Assembly: GCA_016191795.1 (NCBI GenBank)
Contig: JACPVK010000342.1
Coordinates: 1-6,223 of the forward strand
Length of the DNA stretch: 6,223 bases
Source of the DNA: Gammaproteobacteria bacterium
Lineage (GTDB): Bacteria > Pseudomonadota > Gammaproteobacteria > SZUA-229
Reading direction: 5' to 3'
Part shown: piece after piece, positions 1 to 6,198 of the stretch
Layout: each line of letters begins with the position of its first letter
Numbering within the stretch: position 1 is the stretch's first letter
Program-made: the position numbers and the translations under genes
Notes under the pieces: model-generated
Databases searched by the model: none
Told to the model about the DNA's origin: nothing
Seen by the model: the letters and a program-made list of their open reading frames with translations, nothing else

Positions 1-7
1 ATTTCTT

Positions 8-457
8 ATGCACTCAATACATCAGGTCATGTCCGAAGATCACAAACGCTGCGATGATATGTTTGTAGAAGCGCAAAAACATGCCGCTCGTAAAGACTGG
101 GCAGCAGCCAGGGAATACACCGATCTTTTTACCCGCAATGTACTGCAGCATTTTAATCACGAAGAAAGCGTTTTGTTTCCCGCGTTCGAACAACAAACCG
201 GCATGATTCATGGGCCTACCGAGGTTATGCGCGAAGAACACCAGACCATGCGTGAATTATTTGATGATTTGCGACAGGCAGCAGCCAGAGAAAGCGCATC
301 CGGTTTTCTGGGCGTTGCCGAATCGTTGTTCATATTTATGCAACAACATAATATGAAAGAAGAGAACGTACTGTATCCAATGATGGATCAAAACTTATCA
401 GGCAATGGACTATCGGATACTTACGATTTAAGAAAATCAAACACCTGTACCGCCTGA
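8..457 (+). CDS. Hemerythrin-domain (HHE) protein, 149 aa
   Basis: This is a small soluble cytoplasmic protein with a four-helix hemerythrin-like domain, expected to carry a non-haem di-iron centre that binds O2 or NO. Visible likely iron ligands are His12 (in EDHKRCD), His48 or His51 with Glu52 (QHFNHEE...LFP), His78 (REEH) and His114 with Glu118 (QQHNMKEENVLYP). These give the two repeated H..HxxxE halves and cover almost the whole protein. There is no signal peptide or membrane segment. The start at 8 gives the N-terminus normal for the family, but only seven bases lie upstream, so no ribosome site can be judged; Met8 is an alternative start. The DUF2249 gene follows after 19 bases, suggesting co-transcription. 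Such proteins beside denitrification genes are usually linked to NO/O2 sensing or to iron-centre protection and repair (compare YtfE/RIC), but that role is inferred here. Confidence 0.92.
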   Translation: MHSIHQVMSEDHKRCDDMFVEAQKHAARKDWAAAREYTDLFTRNVLQHFNHEESVLFPAFEQQTGMIHGPTEVMREEHQTMRELFDDLRQAAARESASGFLGVAESLFIFMQQHNMKEENVLYPMMDQNLSGNGLSDTYDLRKSNTCTA

Positions 458-476
458 ACAAGCTACGAGCAAGCAA

Positions 477-743
477 ATGCCGACAGAAATCATCCTCGAC
501 GTACATGACATGCAGCCTCCCGCGCCCATGGAAGTGGCGATGGATGCACTGCAAAAACTGAAAGACGGTGAATACATCAAGATGATTCACCGCATGCAAC
601 CATTCCCTTTGTATAACATACTTTATGACAACGGCTTCCAATACAAGGTGATCACCGGCACCACAAGCGCATTTGATATTTACATCTGGAAAGCGAATGA
701 CAAAGCCAGTGCACAGGCCATTAAAAATATAATTTCCGGCTGA
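477..743 (+). CDS. DUF2249 domain protein, 88 aa
   Basis: This small soluble protein consists of a single DUF2249 domain, a fold related to TusA/SirA sulfur-carrier proteins. The sequence shows the family's N-terminal strand and turn, LDVHDMQPPAPME (residues 7-19), and the central HRMQPFPLYNIL motif (38-49), followed by a hydrophobic C-terminal strand (FDIYIW, 66-71). The biochemical role of the family is not established; its genes recur beside hemerythrin and NO-metabolism genes in denitrifiers. The TusA-type N-terminal CPxP cysteine is absent, and the protein has no cysteine at all, so sulfur transfer by that mechanism is unlikely. The gene begins 19 bases after the hemerythrin stop codon with only a weak ribosome site (GAG at 467-469), consistent with a downstream operon position or translational coupling. 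Confidence 0.88.
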   Translation: MPTEIILDVHDMQPPAPMEVAMDALQKLKDGEYIKMIHRMQPFPLYNILYDNGFQYKVITGTTSAFDIYIWKANDKASAQAIKNIISG

Positions 744-815
744 TTCGCATACAGAGAATCACACTGCCGCTAACCATACCGACTTCAGTGCGTTCATTTA
801 GGATGGATTTTAAAA

Positions 816-2096
816 ATGAACTTCGGATCACTATCACTTAACCAGTCACCTGACATCAGCATTCCGCTGCGTTTCTTTATTACCGCGCCCTTGTTCGCCA
901 TGGCTGCCATGGTGTTATGGCTGATAACCGGCCCGCCATTATTACAGGAAAGGTGGCTACCACAAACGCTGGCCTTCACGCACCTCATGACGCTTGGTTT
1001 TATTACCATGATCATGATTGGCGCCATGTTTCAACTCCTGCCGGTAATCTCCGGACGCGGATTATTCGCCGCACGCTATACCAGCCTGTTAATACACAGC
1101 CTGTTTTCTGCAGGCGTTGCACTACTGGCTTATGGATTTTTTTCCGGCCATCAATCCATTATGCAAACCGCATTGATTCTGCTCAGCCTCACGTTTGTTA
1201 TTTTTTTACCACTATTAACACATGCATTATTTACCAGCATTGCCAGCAACGACGCCGTACGCAGCATGCGTGTTGCCGTGGTGTCGCTATGGATAGCCAT
1301 AGGTCTTGGAGTATGGCTGCTCTCTGGCCACACGGGTATGACGTATTTGTTACGCAACAACACACCTCTGCACATTGCCTGGGCGGCAATTGGCTGGGTC
1401 AATATCATGATTATTTCCATTGCGTACCAGGTCATCCCCATGTTTGAGGTGACACATGATTATCCCAAAGTGATCAGCCGCTGGTTAACGCCCGGTATTC
1501 TGTCACTGCTCATCATCTGGTCAGCGTTACATATCTGGCTACAACAACCCTGGCTGAGTTTTACACTGGCATTATTAATTTGCCTGCTGTTACTGACTTT
1601 CATCAGCATCACCCTGCATTTGCAAATACAACGCAAAAAATTTTCTACCGATACCAGTCTGTATTTCTGGGTCACAGGCATCATCGGCCTGTTCTTTAGC
1701 ATGTTGTTATATTTGTACGCCCAGGCGGTAAACTCGGATCTGGATACAGCGATCGGTATGTCCTTTATATTTGGATTTGTCGTACCCGTCATGAATGGCA
1801 TGCTGTACAAAATAGTGCCCTTTCTGGTGTGGCTAAATCTCAATCGCAAACTGGCCTTTAACAAACCACGCATCAAGATACCAAACATGCTTGAAATCAT
1901 CAGCAATAAGCGTTGCATGGCGCAATTTGGTTTGTATTGGCTAGCTCTGGTTCTGACCATTCTCTATTTCGTTAAACCGGACTGGTTTTTTTATCCCGCC
2001 GTCATAGCCTGGCTAATTAACTTCGCCGTGTTCTGGTTAAATTTATTTGGTGCTGTGATGATATATATTCGCGTATCGCGGGTGGTAAGGAGTTGA
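816..2096 (+). CDS. NnrS / haem-copper oxidase subunit I-like membrane protein, 426 aa
   Basis: This is an integral inner-membrane protein with about 12 hydrophobic helices, at roughly residues 19-39, 52-78, 88-109, 117-140, 151-171, 184-209, 224-241, 246-268, 283-303, 311-340, 371-386 and 391-416. Helix 2 carries FTHLMTLGF...GAMFQLLPVISG (His56) and helix 6 carries HIAWAAIGWVN...YQVIPMF (His186); other in-membrane histidines include His94 and His136. This pattern recalls NnrS and the NorB/cytochrome oxidase subunit I superfamily. However, helix 10 has no histidine and no paired-His copper site is visible, so a catalytic oxidase or NO reductase is unlikely. The likely role is a haem- or metal-containing membrane protein in NO tolerance or denitrification, inferred from family resemblance and neighbours. 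The start is supported by AGGATGG at 800-806, nine bases upstream. The gene converges on nirS, and its stop codon lies at the outer edge of a long palindromic repeat. Confidence 0.75.
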   Translation: MNFGSLSLNQSPDISIPLRFFITAPLFAMAAMVLWLITGPPLLQERWLPQTLAFTHLMTLGFITMIMIGAMFQLLPVISGRGLFAARYTSLLIHSLFSAGVALLAYGFFSGHQSIMQTALILLSLTFVIFLPLLTHALFTSIASNDAVRSMRVAVVSLWIAIGLGVWLLSGHTGMTYLLRNNTPLHIAWAAIGWVNIMIISIAYQVIPMFEVTHDYPKVISRWLTPGILSLLIIWSALHIWLQQPWLSFTLALLICLLLLTFISITLHLQIQRKKFSTDTSLYFWVTGIIGLFFSMLLYLYAQAVNSDLDTAIGMSFIFGFVVPVMNGMLYKIVPFLVWLNLNRKLAFNKPRIKIPNMLEIISNKRCMAQFGLYWLALVLTILYFVKPDWFFYPAVIAWLINFAVFWLNLFGAVMIYIRVSRVVRS

Positions 2097-2338
2097 AAAC
2101 CTTTGTCACAGAGATCACAGAGATCACAGAGATTAATCTAAGGAACCTCCGAACAAGTATCAACACAAATAATTCAGCGTCATTCCCGAATGCTTTTGTC
2201 GGGAATCTCCGTGAAATATCGCTGAGATTCCCGACAAAAGCATTCGGGAATGACGAAAGAAATAGTATTATCTGACTTAATCAGAGGCTCCCTAATAAAA
2301 AGCTCTGCGTACTCTGCGTCTCTGTGTCCAATCTTTTC
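2095..2338. repeat. Nested long imperfect palindrome (MITE/BIME-like), about 244 bp
   Basis: One nearly symmetrical inverted repeat is centred at 2216.5. The inner arms 2178-2209 and 2224-2255 are perfect 32-bp reverse complements around a 14-base loop that can itself pair in part. Each arm contains a smaller inverted repeat, ATTCCCGA...TCGGGAAT. In the same register, 2142-2158 pairs imperfectly with 2275-2291. The outer parts pair as three tandem TCACAGAGA units (2106-2132) against three CTCTGCGT-type units (2303-2327), needing one single-base gap. GAAAA at 2095-2099 pairs with TTTTC at 2334-2338. The shared centre argues for one element rather than unrelated repeats. No transposase is encoded. 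It sits between convergent genes, as REP/BIME elements often do, and could fold in both transcripts. Confidence 0.85.
2106..2132. repeat. Tandem repeat, three copies of TCACAGAGA
   Basis: Three perfect head-to-tail copies of a 9-bp unit occur at 2106-2114, 2115-2123 and 2124-2132. They form the left outer part of the long palindrome; the inverted counterpart at 2303-2327 is degenerate, with units of 9, 8 and 8 bases. A TTG-initiated frame through it would read Thr-Glu-Ile repeats but shows no sign of being a gene. Confidence 0.9.
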
Positions 2339-2365
2339 CAGTATCAGGCAACCCCCAACAATGCC

Positions 2366-2435
2366 GTAGGGTGGATAAGCAAAGCGCATCCACCTTGTCA
2401 GCAGTGGGTGGATGCGTTGCACTTATCCACCCTAC
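2366..2435. repeat. REP-like palindrome, 70 bp (GTAGGGTGGAT type)
   Basis: The arms 2366-2394 and 2407-2435 are reverse complements at 25 of 29 positions, separated by a 12-base loop (2395-2406). The outer 14 bp (GTAGGGTGGATAAG against CTTATCCACCCTAC) and the inner 10 bp (CGCATCCACC against GGTGGATGCG) are perfect; all four mismatches fall between them. The sequence style matches dispersed palindromes seen between genes in many proteobacteria. It lies 27 bases beyond the first palindrome and has no T-tract of its own, so it is read as a mobile or extragenic repeat rather than a simple terminator. Confidence 0.82.
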
Positions 2436-2484
2436 AGTCTAACGCTCTTACACGACAGAATTTGCTACGGGCTGATTGACACGC

Positions 2485-2516
2485 ATAAAAAAGCCAGTGC
2501 ATTGCTGCACTGGCTT
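2485..2516 (-). terminator. Rho-independent terminator of nirS
   Basis: A perfect 11-bp stem (2491-2501 with 2506-2516, AAGCCAGTGCA and its complement) encloses a 4-base loop. Reading the - strand, it is followed at once by a run of T residues, the complement of the A-run at 2487-2492. It lies 29 bases after the nirS stop codon, the standard position and form for intrinsic termination. On the + strand the trailing sequence is not T-rich, so it should act mainly on nirS transcripts. Confidence 0.88.
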
Positions 2517-2544
2517 GTTGTTACACAGCGTGTATGTTTAAAAA

Positions 2545-4185
2545 TTAATAAACATCGTACTGCGTGTTATGCACGTTGAACTTGCCTGTTGGTGTAATCA
2601 AACGTGGATCCTTAATGACAGTCTTCAACTTGCGAGTCTTGTCATCCATTACCACAATGGCGGATGGTTCAGTTTTACCTGCCCAGATTGAATACCAGAC
2701 TTCATCGCCAGCTGCATTGTATTCCGCATGTACAACACGTTTGACAGCCTTGGATGCAGGCAAACCAGCCAGCTTGGCAATGTTGATAACCTCAGGCGCC
2801 TTGTTCAGATCCGTTATATCGTAAACCGATACGGATTCTGCCAGTTCCGGTTCCGGATTCAGTGGTGCATCCACCCAAAGATTCCTGGATTTTGGATGTG
2901 TTTTCACAAACAACGAGCCAGCACCATGATTCTTCAACTCGGCGACCACCTTCCACGCATTGGCCGGATGTTTTTCAAGATCCGTACCAATCAGTGAAAT
3001 CACGTCGGCACCCAGATGCGAAGTTGCCCATACCGGACCAAATGTTGGATGAACAAAGTTTGCACCACGACCCGGATGTGGTTTGGGCTTGGTATCAACC
3101 AGTGCTGCCAGCTTGCCAGTATGTGTATCCACCACAGCCACCTTGTTAGAGGCGTTGGCGGCTACCAGGAAATAACGTTTGGTTGAATCCCAGCCACCAT
3201 CGTGGAGGAACTTGGCCGATTCAATGGTCGTGGTTTTCAGGTTTTTAATATCTGAATAATCCACCAGTTGAATCATGCCGGTTTCTTTCACGTTAACAAC
3301 CCATTCAGGCTTGTCTTCAGAAGACACAATTGAAGCCACACGTGGCTCAGGATGATAATCACCGTCAACTGTCATACCGCGAGTAGAAACAATTTTCAGC
3401 GGTTTGAGAGTGTCACCTTCGGTAATCACATATTGTGGTGGCCAGTAGGCACCGGCAATCGCGTATTTGTCTTCATAACCTTTAAACTTGGAGGTATCCA
3501 CTGAACGCGCTTCGATACCGATTTTCAGTGTTGCAACAATCGTGGGTTTTTCAAACCACATATCAATCAAATCAAGTTTGCCGTCGCGGCCGATTACAAA
3601 AACATAACGACCTGAAGCAGACAGGCGTGAAATATGTACCGCATAACCGGTTTTCACTATGCCCCAGATTTGCTTGGTATCACCATCTATCAATGCTACT
3701 TCACCGGTATCACGCAGAGTTACCGAGAACACATTGTCCAGATTGATTTTGCTCATCGGTTTTTTCGGACGATCTTCCGGCTTAATCACCAGCTTCCAGC
3801 TGTTCATCATTTCCTTCATGCCCCACTCCGGTGGTGCATCAGGTGTTTGCTGGATGTAATTCGCCATCAACGCAATTTCATCTTTGGTCAGAATGTCGTC
3901 AAAATTCACCATACCGCCGTCTGTACCCAGACTGATGATCTTGTCCAGACGCTTGCTACCCAGCTTAATGGTATTGACTGGTTCCAGATTTTTACCGGTA
4001 GCGCCTTTACGTAAAATACCGTGGCAGCCTGCACAACGTTCAAAATATATTTGTGATGCCTTGGCTTTTTGCTCGGCTGTCATCGCGGGTGCAGCTTCTT
4101 CTTTTGCTGCTGCTTGCACCACACCACTAAACGCGCTTGCTACGGCCAATGCGATCAGCGATTTGGTAATATATGACCTCTTCAT
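2545..4185 (-). CDS. nirS: Cytochrome cd1 nitrite reductase, NO-forming, 546 aa
   Basis: NirS is the periplasmic dimeric enzyme that reduces nitrite to nitric oxide in denitrification, using one c haem and one d1 haem per subunit. The first 24 residues form a Sec signal peptide (KR, a hydrophobic core, then a VQA cleavage site). The c-haem domain has CAGCH at 51-55, followed by GILRKGATGK; Met92 (GGM) is the likely axial ligand, 37 residues after the haem histidine. From about residue 125 an eight-bladed propeller-type d1 domain carries the family hallmarks PEDRP, FSVTLRDTG, TGYAVHISRLSASGRY (His184), AIAGAYWPPQYV, STRGMT, FLHDGG, HPGRGANFVHP, ATSHLG, SLFVKTHP and the C-terminal TPTGKFNV. Length is close to the family norm and no domain is missing. 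The start was set at 4185, not at the in-frame ATG at 4254, because it gives a clean signal peptide and has AGGGGG upstream. None of the d1-haem biosynthesis genes (nirF, D, L, G, H, J, E) is in the window. Confidence 0.97.
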   Translation of the reverse strand: MKRSYITKSLIALAVASAFSGVVQAAAKEEAAPAMTAEQKAKASQIYFERCAGCHGILRKGATGKNLEPVNTIKLGSKRLDKIISLGTDGGMVNFDDILTKDEIALMANYIQQTPDAPPEWGMKEMMNSWKLVIKPEDRPKKPMSKINLDNVFSVTLRDTGEVALIDGDTKQIWGIVKTGYAVHISRLSASGRYVFVIGRDGKLDLIDMWFEKPTIVATLKIGIEARSVDTSKFKGYEDKYAIAGAYWPPQYVITEGDTLKPLKIVSTRGMTVDGDYHPEPRVASIVSSEDKPEWVVNVKETGMIQLVDYSDIKNLKTTTIESAKFLHDGGWDSTKRYFLVAANASNKVAVVDTHTGKLAALVDTKPKPHPGRGANFVHPTFGPVWATSHLGADVISLIGTDLEKHPANAWKVVAELKNHGAGSLFVKTHPKSRNLWVDAPLNPEPELAESVSVYDITDLNKAPEVINIAKLAGLPASKAVKRVVHAEYNAAGDEVWYSIWAGKTEPSAIVVMDDKTRKLKTVIKDPRLITPTGKFNVHNTQYDVY

Positions 4186-4191
4186 TTGATA

Positions 4192-4197
4192 CCCCCT
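4192..4197 (-). promoter_or_regulatory. Ribosome binding site of nirS
   Basis: On the - strand AGGGGG lies six bases before the ATG at 4185. It decides the nirS start against an in-frame ATG 69 bases further upstream, which would add a hydrophilic extension in front of the signal peptide and would also sit upstream of the predicted transcription start. Confidence 0.75.
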
Positions 4198-4246
4198 GTT
4201 TGTAGGTAAAGATGGTTTTATTGGCAAATGGCTATTTATCCAATAC

Positions 4247-4295
4247 GCACGCATAATGCGCTGCCGTCAAACAAAACGACCTTGATACATGTCAA
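4247..4295 (-). promoter_or_regulatory. FNR/DNR-type promoter of nirS
   Basis: TTGATACATGTCAA at 4282-4295 matches the FNR/DNR/NNR consensus TTGAT-N4-ATCAA at nine of ten defined positions. On the - strand a CATTAT hexamer (4258-4253) lies where a -10 box should be, giving a predicted transcription start near 4247 and placing the operator centre at about -41.5, the class II activator position. This predicts activation under low oxygen or NO by a CRP/FNR-family regulator; which regulator cannot be told from the site. Confidence 0.72.
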
Positions 4296-4348
4296 AAGCA
4301 GTACACATCACCAGGCATTTTGCCAGAAAATGACACAAATTCTATAAC

Positions 4349-4397
4349 TTGACATTCATCAATGCCGTAACATCAGCCAATCATTATTTTGGTGCCA
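4349..4397 (+). promoter_or_regulatory. FNR/DNR-type promoter of the NapC-EB_dh cytochrome
   Basis: TTGACATTCATCAA at 4349-4362 again matches TTGAT-N4-ATCAA at nine of ten defined positions. An AT-rich -10-like segment (CATTATTTT, 4382-4390) follows, so a start near 4397 would put the operator centre at about -41.5. No good -10 box lies at the right distance for the embedded TTGACA to act as an ordinary -35 box, which favours an activator-dependent promoter. The operator is 67 bp, centre to centre, from the nirS operator. Confidence 0.68.
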
Positions 4398-4428
4398 AAT
4401 ATTTCAGGCACTAGGCCAGGAGAAAATC

Positions 4429-6192
4429 ATGTTTGACCTGTATCGTCAGTTACTCACACGAAAAATAATACTCGGCACAACTGTCGGTGCAGCCCTGTTC
4501 TTTATGGTTGTCGGTGTGATTTTTTGGGGTGGTTTTAACACGGGTATGGAAGTGACCAACACCCTGGATTTTTGTATTTCCTGCCATGAAATGGAAAATA
4601 ACGTTTATCAGGAATATAAGAAAACCATTCATTACACCAACCGCAGTGGTGTACGTGCTACCTGTTCAGACTGCCATGTACCCGACCCATGGGGGCATAA
4701 AGTCGCCAGAAAAATCCAGGCCAGTAACGAAGTACTGCATAAAATTATGGGCACGATTGATACACCCGAAAAATTCGATGAGAACCGGTTACGACTGGCC
4801 AAAAATGTATGGCGTGCCATGAAAGAAACCGATTCGCGCGAGTGCCGTAACTGCCATAACTTCGACACCATGAATCCGGGAAGCCAGAAAGACCGTTCAC
4901 AAAAACAGCATCTCAACGCCATGCAGGCCGGCAACACCTGTATCGATTGCCATAAAGGCATTGCGCACAAAAAAGTACACGACCAGTTAACCGATGAAGA
5001 AATTGATGCTCTGGAAAAGCCGCGCGCAGATCACATACGTCCGATTGCACCACAGTGGCAGGCATTGCTGACGAATGAAGTAGCTGCAGCACCGGTAGCA
5101 ACACCCGCCGTAGACGTACAAGCTGCCATGCCGGCAGCCGTAACAGCGGCTGAACCCGCACCCGTTGCCGCAGCAACCAAAACCGAAACGGCACCTGCTG
5201 CAACACCTGCTGCACCTGTGACCACTGAAAAAGCAGCCCCTGCCAAAGCGGCAGGCGGCGCTGGCTGGAGCACCATCCCTGCCAGACAAATCACCGTGTT
5301 TTACCCAGGCCAAACCTCCATGGAATGGGTGCTGGGTCGTACTCACGGCGGTGCCCGCGCCTTTAAATCAGGCGATCGCTGCACCGAGTGCCATGACAAG
5401 GAAACCGGCGACATGGGCCATAAGATTGTTACCGGCCTCAAGGAAGGTGTAGAGCCCACCCCGATTCCCGGTAAACGCGGCTCCATACCGGTACAGGTGC
5501 AAGCGGCTAACGACGGCAAAAATCTGTTGTTGCGCTTCCAGTGGCCCGATGGTGACCACGCCGCCGCCCCCTTCGCCAAAGACGGCAAAATGGACCCTGC
5601 CAACAAGGTAAAACTGGCCATTATGCTGGCAACCGACGATGTGGAGTACGCCGACCGTACCGGTTGCTGGGGAACCTGCCATGCAGATAGTCGCACCATG
5701 CCATTTGCGCCGGATCAAAGCGCCATTGCCGGCACTTCATTACAATACGCGGGCCAGGGTGTTACCAAATATATCGGTGCAAGCCGTACCGAGATCGAAC
5801 TGAAGGTCGATCCACTGGGTGGCTGGAACAAACTGAAGTCCGACGACGAAATCAAAGCCGAACTGGGCGCTGGCCATTATATGGATCTCATGCGCTACAA
5901 GATGGGTGAGAAGGTTTCTGAAAATGGCCACGTATTGAAAGAACGCGTTAGCAATGACGGCGGCGCAGTTGAATTCAACGCCACATTAAACGGCGGCACC
6001 TGGACAGTTGAACTTAAACGCCCGCTGAAAACAGGCAAACCTGGCGACATTAATCTGGAAAGCGGCAAGGTGTACAACCTGGGCTTTGCGATACACGATG
6101 ATTACAGTAATGCACGTTTTCACCATGTATCACTGGGTTATAAACTGGGCATAAACAATGCCGAATCAGACCTGAATGCAGCGAAAAAATAA
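4429..6192 (+). CDS. NapC/NirT tetrahaem cytochrome fused to an EB_dh-like haem-binding domain, 587 aa
   Basis: This is a membrane-anchored periplasmic multihaem cytochrome, probably passing electrons from quinol to periplasmic reductases. Residues 13-35 form one N-terminal transmembrane anchor. The NapC/NirT domain (about 10-185) has four CXXCH sites: 49-53 (CISCHEM, with Met55 as in NrfH-type haem 1), 79-83, 139-143 and 171-175, ending in HKKVH. An Ala/Pro-rich linker fills about 217-276. The C-terminal part (about 280-575) resembles the ethylbenzene dehydrogenase/DMSO-reductase type II haem-binding family. It has a fifth CXXCH at 318-322 (CTECH), a CX3CH at 413-418 (CWGTCH), YMDLMRYKMGE at 484-494 where the family has an L-W-x-W-K type motif, and the FAIHDD and RFHHVS segments. 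NapC and NirT are normally about 200 aa, so the C-terminal addition is the unusual part. The start is supported by AGGAGA (4418-4423), five bases upstream. The gene is divergent from nirS with a similar promoter layout. Its direct partner is unknown. Confidence 0.9.
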   Translation: MFDLYRQLLTRKIILGTTVGAALFFMVVGVIFWGGFNTGMEVTNTLDFCISCHEMENNVYQEYKKTIHYTNRSGVRATCSDCHVPDPWGHKVARKIQASNEVLHKIMGTIDTPEKFDENRLRLAKNVWRAMKETDSRECRNCHNFDTMNPGSQKDRSQKQHLNAMQAGNTCIDCHKGIAHKKVHDQLTDEEIDALEKPRADHIRPIAPQWQALLTNEVAAAPVATPAVDVQAAMPAAVTAAEPAPVAAATKTETAPAATPAAPVTTEKAAPAKAAGGAGWSTIPARQITVFYPGQTSMEWVLGRTHGGARAFKSGDRCTECHDKETGDMGHKIVTGLKEGVEPTPIPGKRGSIPVQVQAANDGKNLLLRFQWPDGDHAAAPFAKDGKMDPANKVKLAIMLATDDVEYADRTGCWGTCHADSRTMPFAPDQSAIAGTSLQYAGQGVTKYIGASRTEIELKVDPLGGWNKLKSDDEIKAELGAGHYMDLMRYKMGEKVSENGHVLKERVSNDGGAVEFNATLNGGTWTVELKRPLKTGKPGDINLESGKVYNLGFAIHDDYSNARFHHVSLGYKLGINNAESDLNAAKK

Positions 6193-6198
6193 ATGACT

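Noticed and set aside
728..733. TATAAT at the end of the DUF2249 gene as a promoter for the membrane protein gene
   Set aside because: No -35-like hexamer lies 16-18 bases upstream; the match is in an A/T-rich coding end and is probably chance.
742..761. Small hairpin GATTC...GAATC after the DUF2249 gene
   Set aside because: The stem is only 5 bp with a 10-base loop and no T-tract; too weak to call a terminator between the second and third genes.
2093..2275. A 60-codon + strand frame starting with TTG, with Thr-Glu-Ile repeats
   Set aside because: It overlaps the stop of the preceding gene and is made almost wholly of the palindromic repeat; the repeated residues simply translate the TCACAGAGA units.
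2106..2327. Short spaced repeats as a CRISPR array
   Set aside because: Units are 8-9 bp without unique spacers, the two halves are inverted, and no cas gene is present.
2180..2422. An 80-codon - strand frame between the convergent genes
   Set aside because: It runs through both palindromes, has no recognisable domain, and its coding content is explained by the repeats.
4183..4254. Longer nirS start at the ATG at 4254
   Set aside because: It adds 23 residues in front of a clear signal peptide, lies upstream of the predicted transcription start, and is outcompeted by the AGGGGG-preceded ATG at 4185.
4987..5346. Overlapping - strand frames (4987-5346 and 5031-5294) rich in Ala, Gly, Cys and Arg
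   Set aside because: They are antisense shadows of the low-complexity Ala/Pro linker of the multihaem cytochrome, which has many motifs confirming its own frame.
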